Shown here piece after piece: positions 23,801 through 34,386 of a stretch of DNA of 64,000 nt. The notes beneath the pieces are model-generated. The model worked only from the letters and a program-made list of their open reading frames with translations, was not told where the DNA came from and ran no database searches. A program made the position numbers and the translations under genes. How positions within the stretch are numbered: position 1 is the first letter of the stretch; each line of letters opens with the position of its first letter. This stretch comes from Bursaphelenchus xylophilus (lineage: Eukaryota > Nematoda > Chromadorea > Rhabditida > Aphelenchoididae): NCBI GenBank assembly GCA_904066235.2, contig CAJFCV020000001.1, positions 5,518,001 to 5,582,000 of the forward strand, given 5' to 3'.

Positions 23801-24159
23801 CGATGAGAAAAGTCTTGGCTTTCAACCAGAAAGATCAATCGTTGATGGCCGAGAACTTTAAGGACATTATTTTTGGAACCATGAGACTGTTAACACCTCA
23901 ATTGGAGGGTCTATCCGATGATGAGATCGCTCAGATCAAGGACAAAAAGCTGGCACAATATCTGAAGGATTTCATCAAAAAAGCTCTTTCTATGGACACA
24001 AATGTGGGAAGCGTGGTTAAATCAGCTACTTCCGCCATCAGAAATCTTCACCCAACCCTCAGACTTCAGATCCCGGCCCATAATGCTTACTGGACCACCG
24101 TTATTTTCCTATCCATCAAGAAACTGATCTCCGATCGGGATGTTGTAGACACTTTGTAA
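20845..24159 (+). CDS. multi-repeat family protein, copy B, large 3' exon
   Basis: One 1,104-codon exon starts DYMKKAGKSE after a TTTTAG acceptor, in phase 0 with 15084 and 20197. About six helical repeat units can be seen at residues 90-175, 272-358, 497-565, 648-735, 858-942 and 1010-1100. Each is built around a YF/FF..P start, often CC.G, then (V/L/M)G..(F/Y)R..L, LL...D..LG, and a hydrophobic stretch ending LLF or similar. CEHKG and LGRRFRT recur in linkers. No signal peptide, membrane segment or known catalytic motif is evident. A solenoid-like scaffold is possible but is inference. The stop is followed at once by a GTAAGT donor, suggesting a 3'-UTR intron. Copies C and D are close relatives. 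Confidence 0.85.
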   Translation, partial: DYMKKAGKSEVNVKPRPADPLPVFENNFVGGVLKKVVEEGGIDSVIGNIRTGLMLVGDQDLGILFTENFIKPTSCVGCNITPLITTTALSRIFMRVSPYFKNEELVAVDKFCCMGFEVNSALAKMIKVFNPEMMGKMYRQELDGINPKGKEIKGLLQHDDNTVGMTAYLLIQQTLFDDKNNNSKKKTLKNAKRVPCEHKGELDPEATKSFPLNQKFVNLVRTQMEASNAPEVVNLTKELIQKVKDNVLGRRFRTKIVQALGHKGVEAGIYGIVASLERGIQQEAFWASQDCCIGKKIRDTITLLLNYPLVEQGDAFRRELLLTRLYFEEKFPNFDRLLEEDRELLAAIMSCVVKKLLCDGNDSSDGINCLHPHPEYIVDPELFDKVLQTIKQCGDYSKLLHNPLKTSKHIRKMIAEHNDFMERGLKCQMDNVGKTFNEFWEALIRGNFEKMVTNFNRNIVRSPTDDSTTSLLRKAAYLLVKETEVGGFQNWDELFSITQRFDALSVTVPIAKILLIDIETLGTMYRKCLRGLNVKNEEICAVLKSPDHILGRFAVVTMYYLLFPEEANKSKAVLPKVSGKMQPLSLDREFYNEVEKMVEQQPEQYKESLRKKMELITDETLGRRFRTHIAELAAVKNKAEYVIMKSLVLLDPFFKSPEVCSKRSPCCFGRALRSILKIVLSLTFLDVMLSLRRNGDLHTCIFSTASRRHLKGGDDSLEFSGMATLYMLDKMLFKSPIPTDGSTCRHEIAPDEENDIFKQALITIGKEEKLTTVLHNPKESQKRLKDIIKSEVEERWGPVDLNLDEVEIRFSELVFKLSKSGFPLVATYFKLSLLNIDESVKSTTTILKKAIVDVFFESEDMDFHIPYTREECAGFDAHFFGYTVGDSIFKMILMECDDVGESFRRSLKKFVGNDPRIESLLKKCDDYLGIFFFVLIDILLLCDVDGSGEDDSLIHKILSPEELAFGSFEELERKVAASPPRLIASSMRKVLAFNQKDQSLMAENFKDIIFGTMRLLTPQLEGLSDDEIAQIKDKKLAQYLKDFIKKALSMDTNVGSVVKSATSAIRNLHPTLRLQIPAHNAYWTTVIFLSIKKLISDRDVVDTL

Positions 24160-24470
24160 ATGTAAGTATTTATCTTAGGAAAACGGTATTGTATTATATT
24201 ATACAGATTTTCATAACGAGAATTCTTTCAGAAACCACAAGAATCAACAACTACGGGAACTTTCATTCTTTATTTATGCTGATCGGGTACTAGCTTTAAC
24301 GGCATAATAATTGTTAAATTCTACCTCAAAGGTTTTGATCTAATAAACTTACTGTGCTGTAATGAGGGAAGAGTACTTAAGGTGAAAATGGTGCAGCTTT
24401 TGCAACTGTAATTTTACCGAAACGACAAATTCGCCACTTAAAAAGCTACAAACAGAAAACTTCCCTTGTA
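24160..24470 (+). other. 3' UTR region of copy B
   Basis: A donor at 24162 and an acceptor ending at 24231 (TTCTTTCAG) flank a probable 3'-UTR intron. The sequence is repeated after the truncated copy at 39378-39516. Nothing coding is seen. Confidence 0.5.
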
Positions 24471-24675
24471 CTAGTCGCGACATAAAGTCCGTAGAATTTT
24501 TCGCGGCCCCCAAATTCCGTCGCGCTCCGAAATGTTGATTTGTCGCTGCGAAAAACGGGAATCGCGCGCGACAATAAGGCAAAATCAACAAAATTGCACA
24601 GTGCAAAATGTGTTTTCGGGTGAATGCACAGTGGGGAGTCGCAGAAAATTTATACGGACTTTATGTCGCGACTAG
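24471..24675. mobile_element. small inverted-repeat element (MITE)
   Basis: Ends CTAGTCGCGACATAAAGTCC and their complement enclose 205 bp, flanked by TA (24469-24470, 24676-24677). The TA duplication fits a Tc1/mariner-type MITE. There is no coding capacity. Confidence 0.8.
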
Positions 24676-24679
24676 TAGA

Positions 24680-25360
24680 ATCATGAGTGAAGCCAGAAAC
24701 TTGGGCCTTTACCTTGACTCCGAACTAACTTTTTTAAACCACCATGCAAAAACTAGTAGAAACTGCTCCAAAACCCTCTATGCGATCCGAAGAGCACGGG
24801 AACACCTTTCAGTAAAACACTGTACCTTTTTGGTCGAAAGTCTGCCTTTCTCTGTCGCCTCCTCCTTTTTTGTCAACTTTTAACTTTGGACTAAATTTGC
24901 AGGGTTCGGATGGATTCTTGCGGAGAGGTTTAGAAGTCCCGAGCCATATATCCCGCATCCGCACTTTCCTGCCACTAACTATGGTATCCGAAAACGTGCA
25001 CCAAGAACATTACTCAAAAATCATGAGATTGTCACTCATAGTTATTTATTCCGAAAAGAAACATGCTGATGTATCTCATCTCGCAGTAAAACATCAATGG
25101 GGGTTACTCCCTGAGCTCGCCACCACAGAGTTTGCTCAACTTATAAACAAAGTCAGAAATCAACGAACAAGTGAGTACCTAAATGGTCAACTTGTATTAA
25201 AACAAGACCACTATCGCTAGAGGCGACAGAGGTTTGAAACACCTTTCTGTAAAACCGATATAGGACAAAAAACATTTAAATTTCGTGCCAGTACTGTGTC
25301 TAACCAATCCTGACCGATTCACCACCGAACCGGACGGTCATGGCGCGCAGGGAATTTGTC
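24680..25360 (+). mobile_element. fragment of a non-LTR retrotransposon (LINE) 3' end
   Basis: Protein fragments in shifted frames match the C-terminal part of LINE reverse transcriptases: NLGLYLDSELTF, then KTLYAIRRAREHLS, later HLAVKHQWGLLPEL, and finally a KTFKFRASTV.N tail. The reading frame is broken near 24880 and the 5' part is absent. It is a dead, 5'-truncated copy of Jockey/CR1-like type; the clade is uncertain. Confidence 0.65.
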
Positions 25361-25761
25361 TAGCTAGCGCAATAAAGTTAAAAGTTGCGAAATTCTACCA
25401 ATAAATCAGACAATTCATTGACATTCCGCTCTCGCAATTAATTTTTGGCCTGCGTAAAATCTTGACCAAAATCTTGGTTGCCAACGTTGTCGACGGATTT
25501 CGGCGATTCCCGCATGTGATCCGTTTCTTGTCTTGTGTTACATCACCGCTTATATAATTTTACGTTTTGTTTCTATTGTCTAAGTTTAGGAAAGCATTCT
25601 TGATAGGCTAAAAGCGATTCTTCTTCTTCTGAAGAATTGCTCGTACGCTGGTCGACATTTTACTTTGCATCTGCATTTCGGCTCTTTCTGTTTTTTTTTT
25701 TGTTGTTTTACCTACTATAATATAATTTTCAGCATTCAGCACTTTTCACCAAATTTGAAGG

Positions 25762-27276
25762 ATGTTGACCGTCAAGAAGATGGATCAACTCTTCAGCAAC
25801 GAGCTCAAGCTGTACGACAACCTTAAAGTGAGTGTTTAAACTTTTTGTTTTTTAGCTAGAGCTTGTCAATTTTAAATGTTATCCATGATGTTTCAGGAGA
25901 GACATGTCGCTTCTTTTGAGAAGTTGAAGGCAAATGGATTCCCCGTCATGATGGTACACAACTCTGGTCCCGAACAGGCTCAGATTGATAGTAAATTGGC
26001 AGACAAATTAATCGCCGACGACGTCCACAAGCTCCGTTGTTGCCGATGTGATGCTATTTTTGATGTGGATGAGTATGATCAGTCTGCAACAGAATACCGG
26101 TGCCGATATCATCCTGGGAAACGAGTTACAGGTAAGGAATTTCGTTTGGCTAGTATTTGAAGTGGGAATGTAGAATTGGGCGAAAGTAGGCTTCAATTTA
26201 GAGCATAATTTATAAGACATGCGGGACTCACACCAATTTGTTTTCTGAAGTCAAATTGAAATCTTTTCAAAATCTAAACATAAGATTTTTAAAATTTTGG
26301 CGGGTTACGAAAGCTCATGCTTCAAAGTATAAAGTGTCCCCAAAGATTATAAGGATCCAACGCAAAAAACGTAGGTTTTACGAAAAACCGAGTTTCACAC
26401 TTTTTTCCCATTTTTTATGTGTATACAAAGTAGCGTGCGACTTCCTTTGAGTATCCGAAACATGATGTTAACGAAGGAGTGATTATTGTTTTACCCTTTG
26501 CAGGTGAATTGGAAGGCGGTGCTGCTGGGGAAAAGTGGAGATGTTGTGGTGGTCCCCGAGATTCTGATGGATGCACCACAAGTTTTTATCATGCCTATCT
26601 GCAAACCCGAAGAAGAGAATTGCTGAATTTTATCAGGACACCGAAGGAAGACTCCGAATACGATCCCCGCTCCAGAAAGGTGTACATTCTGGAGGCGGCA
26701 TTTGTCTACACTACCGGTGGCCCCGAGATTGCAAGGCTGTTGGCTGTGTCATGGGACGGACAGCCGGTCCTGGACTTGCTTGTGGACGCCAATCGCGAAT
26801 ACGATATATTTGATTACGATTCTTTTAACAGTGGAATAACCTACGAAGATGTTAAGGATATAAAGGTGGACATGTATACGGTGAGCAGAAATGATTTGTA
26901 TGATGTTCTAGTAGATTGATTGCAGACTGTTCTTAGGTAATACTTTCTTTGTTTGTTTCAGGCAAGAGACGTCTTATTTAAACTGATCAACCACAAAACA
27001 ATCCTGGTCGGTCATTGCTTGGACATGATCATGCGGGCCATGAAGATGGTCCACCTGAACATTGTGGATACCAGTCTGATCTATCGCTCCACCAAATTAA
27101 ATTGCAAATATTCTCTCCGATCCAGCACCGCCCATCATTTGAACTTCGCCATTCATGAGAAAGGCTACGATCTGGACGAGAATTGCCAAGCCATTCTTCA
27201 ACTCCTCTGCCTGCGAGTCAAGGAAGAATTCAGACGCCGCCATGACAACACTTTCAGGTTCATCATCCGCAAGTAA
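25762..27276 (+). CDS. REXO1-type RNA exonuclease homologue, predicted catalytically dead
   Basis: Exons 25762-25827, 25897-26131, 26504-26880 and 26962-27276 keep phase and give 330 residues. The zinc-binding region of REXO1/REX1 proteins is present (LRCCRCDAIF, CRYHPG, WRCCGG..DSDGC). The DEDDh exonuclease fold follows: YILEAAFVYTTGG, DYDSFNSGITYEDV, TILVGHCLDMIM, VDTSLIYRST. From memory of the family, the usual LDCEM is LEAAF here, GHSLESDL is GHCLDMIM, and the SSED of motif III becomes LDEN with the general-base His also absent. All metal-binding positions therefore look lost, while the fold motifs are kept. A TTTTCAG acceptor lies 29 nt before the start. A deleted duplicate is at 40955. 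Confidence 0.85.
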
Positions 27277-27454
27277 ACTTGTCCTCGGAAATTTGGTTGC
27301 TTTAATAAATAAATTTTTGTTTTTATCAACAGGTTTAACAGAAGAGAAAGGAATCCCTTATTATTGGGTGCTTATACCTATTTGCGTCAGATCGTTGTAA
27401 CCTTTTGCCCGATCGGGCTTCCGGAAACTGAAAAACAGCGGCAAAAGGCCGCGC

Positions 27455-27760
27455 ACGTCAAGAAAAAATAAAACAAAAGCGCTCAAGCAATGAAAAATTC
27501 TTGGCATTCTTTTTGATTACACATGGAAGATGGGGTAGAATGAGTTTATTGCATACCTAAATTTGAAGCTGGACTCGAAAAAATCAAATGAGCCAGTTTC
27601 GAGATAGGAAATCTCTTCATTTTACGCAATATTTCGCCTTTCGTCTGACCTCGTCCGAAAAACCGTCATTGAAACGGATTTTTTGGACACTTTCATATGC
27701 GGAGACTGAATGCCAACTTTCGTGTTGAAACATAACCCTTTGAGCGCAAAATCTTGACGT
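27455..27760. mobile_element. small inverted-repeat insertion
   Basis: It is present here but absent from the duplicated segment near 41410. Ends ACGTCAAGA / TCTTGACGT are flanked by the 7-bp direct repeat GCCGCGC (27448-27454, 27761-27767). The superfamily is uncertain. Confidence 0.7.
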
Positions 27761-27874
27761 GCCGCGCTTTTTTGGGTTTCTTTGTCTGATTCTTTTGTTA
27801 TTTCTTTCGGTATCAGGAGGACATCTTCTTTGCCCAGATGGTCTTCCCTGGAAAGATTTGATCGCGTGTTTTCG

Positions 27875-28509
27875 AAGGGAGACTGAATATGAACTGGGGT
27901 GCTGACTGAATATGAGACCGAATATGAACTGACTGAATATGAAAACCGGCCGGTTTTCATATTCCGGGTTTCTGTTACTGTTACTACCTAGGTTACGATT
28001 AAGGAGTCTGTTTGAAATTTTTTCGACTTATAACACCTTTAGACGTTAATGGTGTTGTTTTGGTGCCTAGTACTGCTTAAAAAAAACATTTTTAGCACTT
28101 GGTGCAAAATAATACTACCTGGTACTATTTAGTACGGGGAGAAAATTTGGCCGGTAATGGTGTTGGTTTGGTGCTTAGTACAGCCCAAAAACACATTTTT
28201 AACACTTGGTACTATATAGTCCTTGAAATAGACCAAACTTGCCAAATTTCATATTCAGTCAGCACCACAGGTCATATTCAGTCAGTTCATATTCGGTCAG
28301 TTTATATTCAGTCGTTTTCATCTTCAGTCAGTTCATATCAGTCTGTCGGGAAAATAACGGCGGATTATCGCAGCAAAATGTCTCGCCTCGCCGCTATCGC
28401 GCACCAAATCCCCAGCCGCGGCTTTCAGTCGCTGAGCGATGATGGGCGATTCCAAGGCGCGACGATCCGCCGTTATTTTCCCGACAGACTGATATTCAGT
28501 CAGGCACCC
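27875..28509. mobile_element. inverted-repeat element with GACTGAATATGA motifs, containing a nested palindrome
   Basis: The empty site is seen in the duplicated segment near 41519. It is flanked by about 10-bp repeats, CGTGTTTTCG (27865-27874) and CGTGTTTTTCG (28510-28520), which would fit a Mutator-like insertion. The ends hold many copies of GACTGAATATGA in both orientations. A separate perfect-ended palindrome lies inside at 28336-28494 (TATCAGTCTGTCGGG at each end) and looks like a second insertion. Confidence 0.65.
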
Positions 28510-28704
28510 CGTGTTTTTCGGGGATCACTCGAATAATTTTTGTGATTTTTCTTTCAGAATCAAGCCCATTAAAGTAATTCAAAGAGCCTCTGCGATTGCA
28601 AAATTTTCGATAACTCTTGTGTAAGTATACCTTTTTTGCTTCAGCTTTTGGTTTTATTTCATGAAAAGTAATATTTTATTTTATCCATGACATTCCAGGG
28701 CAAA

Positions 28705-31700
28705 ATGAAGAAAGTTGCGCAGAAAATGGCCACTCTTGATCTGAAAACAAAAGAAAGCAGCACATTTTTTGCCGAGAAAGTTGGGGAAGAAGAGGCCGTC
28801 AATACGGTAAGAGTGGTTTTATGAAATTTTTTATACCATGAGTAATGGTTGATCTGTGAATTTTTATTCTTATCATTTTAGGACTACATGAAAAAAGCCG
28901 GGAAGAGCGAGGTAAATGTTAAGCCAAGACCCGCTGATCCACTGCCAGTTTTTGAAAACAATTTTGTGGGAGGTGTCTTGAAGAAGGTGGCGGAAGAAGG
29001 GGGCATCGACAATGTGATTGGCAATATTAGAACCGGTCTAATGCTCGTCGGCGATCAGGATCTGGGCATTCTCTTCACTGAAAACTTCATCAAGCCCACT
29101 TCTTGTGTTGGATGTAATATTACACCGTTAATTACGACGACAGCCTTATATCGTATATTCATGAGAGTCTCTCCCTACTTTAAGAACGAGGAATTGGTCG
29201 CCGTCGATAAATTCTGTTGTATGGGATTCGAAGTGAACTCAGCATTGGCCAAGATGATCAAAGTGTTCAACCCAGAGATGATGGGAAAGATGTACCGACA
29301 AGAATTGGATGGTATCAACCCCAAGGGAAAGGAGATCAGAGGCCTATTGCAACATGATGATAATACGGTTGGAATGACGGCGTATCTACTCATTCAACAG
29401 ACGTTATTTGATGACAAGAATAATAATTCCAAAAAGAAGACTTTGAAGAATGCAAAGAGAGTGCCTTGCGAGCATAAAGGAGAATTGGATCCAGAAGCCA
29501 CCAAGAGTTTCCCTCTTAATCAGAAGTTTGTGAATCTGGTCAGGACCCAGATGGAGGCTTCCAATGCTCCAGAAGTCGTCAATTTGACAAAGAAATCAAT
29601 CCAGAAAGTAAAGGATAATGTCTTGGGAAGAAGATTCAGGACAAAGATAGTACAAGCACTTGGTCATAAAGGCGTGGAGGCTGGGATCTACGGAATAGTG
29701 GCCTCTCTGGAACGAGGGATTCAACAGGAAACATTTTGGGCCAGTCAAGATTGTTGTATTGGGAAGAAGCTCGGAGATACGATCACATTGTTGTTAAATT
29801 ATCCACTAGTGCAACAAGGAGATGCCTTTAGAAGAGAACTTTTGCTCACTCGGCTTTATTTCGAAGAAAAGTTTCCCAATTTCGATCGACTTTTGGAAGA
29901 AGATCGCGAATTACTGGCTGCCGTTATGAGTTGCGTAGTAAAGAAGCTGTTATGTGATGGGAACGACTCTTCAGATGGAATCAACTGCCTCCATCCTCAT
30001 CCTGAATACATCGTGGACCCAGAACTTTTTGATAAAGTTCTCCAGACGATCAAGCAATGCGGTGGTTCCTCTAAATTGCTACATAATCCTCTGAAGACAA
30101 GCAAAAACATTAGGAAAATGATTGCCGAGCATAATGATGTTATGGAAAGAGGGCTAAAGTGCCAGATGGATAATGTCGGGAAGACATTCAACGAGTTTTG
30201 GGAGGCGTTGATCAGAGGAAACTTCGAAAAAATGGTCACCAATTTCAATCGAAATATCGTCCGATCTCCAACAGACGATTCTACTACAAGTCTTCTGAGA
30301 AAAGCGGCTTATTTATTGGTGAAAGAGACTGAAGTTGGAGGATTCCAAAATTGGGACGAGCTTTTTTCAATTACTCAGCGATTCGACGCGTTATCTGTGA
30401 CCGTTCCCATCGCAAAGATCTTATTAATCGACATTGAGACCCTTGGAACTATGTACAGGAAATGCCTGAGGGGATTGAACGTCAAAAATGAAGAGATCTG
30501 CGGCGTTTTGAAAACACCGGATCATATTCTGGGCCGGTTTGCCGTTGTTGTAATGTACTATCTACTGTTCCCGGAAGAAGCCAATAAGAGCAAAGCCGTG
30601 TTACCGGAGGTATCTGGAAAGATACAACCATTGTCATTGGACAGAGAGTTCTATAATGAGGTCGAGAAGATGGTAGAGCAACAGCCAGAGCAGTACAAGG
30701 AATCCCTCCGGAAGAAGATGGAGTTGATCACGGATGAGACTCTTGGAAGGAGATTCAGAACGCATATTGCGGAGCTAGCAGCAAAGAACATGGCGGAGAA
30801 TGTTATAATGAAATCGCTGGTGCTATTGGATCCCTTCTTCAAATTGCCAGAGGCTTATTCCAAAAGAGGTCCATGTTGTTTTGGAAGAGCTCTCAGATCA
30901 ATTTTGAAGATCATGTTGTCTTTAAGATTCCGTGATGTTATGCTAAGTCTAAATAGAAATTACGATCTCCCCGGATGTATATGTTCAACAGTGCCTCATC
31001 GACATATGGAAGGAGCCGTCGACCATTATTCGGATTTCAGTGGAATGGCCACCGTGTACATGCTGGATAAGATGCTCTTCAAATCGCCCATTCCAACCGA
31101 CGGATCCACTGGTAGACATGAGATTGCTCCAGACGAAGAAAACGACATCTTCAAACAGGCTTTGATCACGATCGGGAAGGAAGAGAAATTAACTACCGTT
31201 CTCCATAATCCAAAGGAAAGCCAAAAACGACTGAAAGATATCATCAAAAGTGAAGTGGAAGAACGTTGGGGACCTGTTGATCTCAATTTGGATGAGGTTG
31301 AGATCAGATTCAGTGAGTTGGTGTTCAAATTGAGTAAGAGCGAGTTCCGCGCGTTAGCCACTTACTTCAAGGTTTCCCTGCTTAACGTCAATGAATGTGT
31401 CAAATCAACCACCACCATATTGAAGAAAGCGATGTTGGATGTATTCTTTGAGTCTGAAGACATGGACTTCCACATACCTTACACGAGAGAGGAATGTGCT
31501 GGGTTTGACGCGCACTTTTTTGGATATACTGTGGGAGATTCAATCTTCAAGATGATTCTCATGGAATGCGATGATGTCGGAGAATCATTCAGAAGATCAC
31601 TAAAGAAATTCGTTGGAAATGACCCGAGAATCGAGAGTCTACTCAAGAAATGTGGTGATTATCTGGGGATCTTCTTCTTCGTCCTCATCGACATGCTTAT

Positions 31701-32193
31701 ACTCTGTGATTTAGACGGCTCTGGGGAAGACGACTCGTTGATCAAGAAGATATTGTACCCCAAGGTCCCCGGAACTTTTGAGGAACTCGAAAGGAAAGCG
31801 GTCGCCTCTCCTCCAAGACTAATCGCTTCATCGATGAGAAAAGTCTTGGCTTTCAACCAGAAAGATCAATCGTTGGTAGCCGAGAACTTTAAGGACATTA
31901 TTTTTGGAACCATGAGACTGTTAACACCTGAATTGGAGGGTCTATCCGATGATGAGATCGCTCAGATCAAGGACAAAAAGCTGGCACGATATCTGAAGGA
32001 TTTCATCCAAACAATTCATTCTATGCACACAAATGGAACGGGAAGCGTGGTTAAATTAGCTATTTCTACCATCAGAAATCTTCACTTAACCCTCAGACTT
32101 CAGATCCCGGCCCTTAATGCCTACTGGACCACCGTTCTTTTCCTATCCATCAAGACACTGATCTTCGATCGGGATGTTGTAGACACTTTGTAG
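28705..32193 (+). CDS. multi-repeat family protein, copy C
   Basis: Exons 28705-28806 and 28882-32193 give 1,137 residues. The large exon is nearly identical to copy B's through most of its length, with clustered differences near residues 640-720 and at the C terminus. The same six-repeat layout is kept. The short first exon is a hybrid: its start (MKKVAQKMATLDLK) matches copy D, while its end (AEKVGEEEAVNT) matches the end of copy B's exon at 15084. One extra base keeps the joined frame open. A sequence like copy D's upstream exon lies at about 28556, but it contains a stop, which supports the start at 28705. Function unknown. Confidence 0.82.
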
Positions 32194-32302
32194 ATGTAAG
32201 TATTTACTTATCGGAGTTGGACGAGTGGGGGAGAAGACGATTGGGGGAACCAAAAAGTATTATTTTTGTTCGATGCAAATGTCGAAATTGGGATAATCGA
32301 GG

Positions 32303-33332
32303 GTATACCTGCCCCTGACGGTTTTTTGGCCAATCTGGCTCGGATTTTGAATTAACCTGCCTCGATTTCATTCCATCGTGTACCCTATGGTGTTAGGAAG
32401 TGTATTACATTCATTTCAATTGTACCTTGCCCACGTAGTGCTTTTGCGAGCCGTCTATGACCTTGTACATGAGGTTAATCTTAATTTCAAAAAATTTCTT
32501 GACTAGGCTGCTTTCTTGGCTGAAAAACTACATTGCATGTTACAATTATGCACATATACCTCACTATAAGAAAATAAAACAGCTTACTCAAAGCTTTCAA
32601 GTATTTTCTCGTCATATCATCTACAACAAGCAGCTACCGTAACACTTTAGGCTCTAAAATACCAAGACGAATAGACGCGAATCATAAAATTTGATACGAA
32701 AATTCAGACTCAGCACGTCGAAGAACATATCTCTTTAATTCGCCGCCCTTGCAGAACAGGCCCCAGCCCTGTAGAGTTCAAAAACTTCCGAAAAACATGC
32801 AAAAATACACTAGGTTTTGCAAATGCATTTTTGAACCGAGTGTCTGCAACAGATATGACACTTCTGAAACTAGTGGAGTATAAATATAGGTTTACGGATA
32901 TGCTGAGTTTGATTTTCCGGGCAAAATTTTGCAATCGATACTAATTTTTTGGGTTTCTAGAGCCTGTGAAGGTTACTGTAGAAAGTATACGGTAATCCAT
33001 CTGTTACGTAGATGGCTGTACATGACATTGTATTGATTTGTTTTACGTATTACCTTCGATAAGAGTTATTTATAAATAACTCTTATCGAAGGTAAATTTA
33101 GGTCGTTTTTTTTAGCGAAACAAAGACATTCATGTAGGATTTTTCTGAAATTACGATTAACCTCATGTACAAGGTCAGAGATGGCTCGCAAAAGTACTAC
33201 GTGAGTAAAGTGCAATTGAAATGAATGTAATACACTTCCAAATACCACAGGGTACACGATGGAATGAAATCGAGACAGGTTAATTCAAAATCCGAGCCAG
33301 ATTGGCCAAAAAACCGTCAGGGGTAGGTATAC
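32303..33332. mobile_element. large palindromic element after copy C
   Basis: Arms of about 200 bp or more begin GTATACCTGCCCCTGACGG and end with the complement. They include the motif around TGTATTACATTCATTTCAATTG in both orientations. The middle is AT-rich without coding signal. No clear target duplication was seen. The end motif GGGGTAGGTATAC recurs in direct orientation at about 33470. Confidence 0.65.
33050..33095. repeat. 46-bp perfect palindrome without spacer
   Basis: The half-site TTACCTTCGATAAG is followed by AGTTATTTA and then its exact complement, ending at GGTAA. It is off-centre within the larger palindrome, so it is not simply that element's midpoint. Confidence 0.9.
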
Positions 33333-33787
33333 TTTTGAAACGGCCAAAAATATTAAAAAAGTTGCCAAATAGTCCATGCGGTAGTAGGTTTTTGGACATG
33401 CTCTTTCGAATGGCATTAGCAGTTTTTTGATATCTCTTACCAATCCTTAGATACTGAAATTTTCCATGGGGTAGGTATACTTTCGTAACGGATTGTATTA
33501 AGTATTAGAGGAAAAGTTAACATGATTTTCGAAATCAGCACCCTCGAAACCCCCTAAATCGAGTATTTTTTTAAAATTCAAAAATTACTACTTTACTAAC
33601 GAGGGAATGGTCTGAACTTCCCCCAGCGTTTGGGAAAATGACTAGTACAGGTGGATAGAGCAAGTCAACTTTGGTAAAAAGAGACATTTTCCAGCTGCGG
33701 AATAAGCCCGGCCGACGAGAAAAATCGACCGAAAGTTCCACAAAAATTTCCTCTTTCTCTTCCCTCGGAAAAGAAGAGCGGTGTCCA

Positions 33788-33862
33788 GTGGTTCGGTTAG
33801 CCGAGTGGATAGAGCATCCGCTCGATATTCTTTTGGGGGTGGGTTCGATTCCGGGGTCTCGC
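33788..33862 (+). other. tRNA-like sequence, left arm
   Basis: A-box TAGCCGAGTGG and B-box GGTTCGATTCC are separated by a long middle region with a G-rich stretch, which suggests a class II (long variable arm) tRNA ancestor. Stems are weak. A hairpin-like CTCTTCCCTCGGAAAAGAAG lies upstream, as in E1. Confidence 0.5.
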
Positions 33863-34123
33863 AAAGGGCCGTGATAAGGCTTTGATGATGAGCAAGACCA
33901 ATCCCTAACAAACCAAAAAAAAATTTTTTTGCCTTTTTCAAAGTCAAGTCTATCACCAAACGAGTATAACTTCGATGGTTCATCGCTTTGAATGTTCGGA
34001 AGCACCCAAAAAATTCATTTGTTGACGATTATTTTTTGGTATAAAACGTATAAAAATGGCAAAATATTTTTTTTGGTTGTTAGAGCTTGATCTTGCTCAT
34101 CAAAAGCCTTATCACGGCCCTTT

Positions 34124-34198
34124 GCGAGACCCCGGAATCGAACCCACCCCCAAAAGAATATCGAGCGGATGCTCTATCCACTCGGCTAACCGAACCAC
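34124..34198 (-). other. tRNA-like sequence, right arm
   Basis: An inverted, practically identical copy of the tRNA-like sequence at 33788-33862. It has the same A-box and B-box, read on the minus strand. Confidence 0.5.
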
Positions 34199-34386
34199 TG
34201 GACACCGCTCTTCTTTTCCGAGGGAAGAGAAAGAGGAAATTTTTGTGGAACTTTCGGTCGATTTTTCTCGTCGGCCGGGCTTATTCCGCAGCTGGAAAAT
34301 GTCTCTTTTTACCAAAGTTGACTTGCTCTATCCACCTATACTAGTCATTTTCCCAAACGCTGGGGGAAGTTCAGACCATTCCCTCG

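Noticed and set aside
28239..28536. Open frames through the GACTGAATATGA-rich element
   Set aside because: They derive from repeated motifs of the element and are absent from the duplicated empty site.
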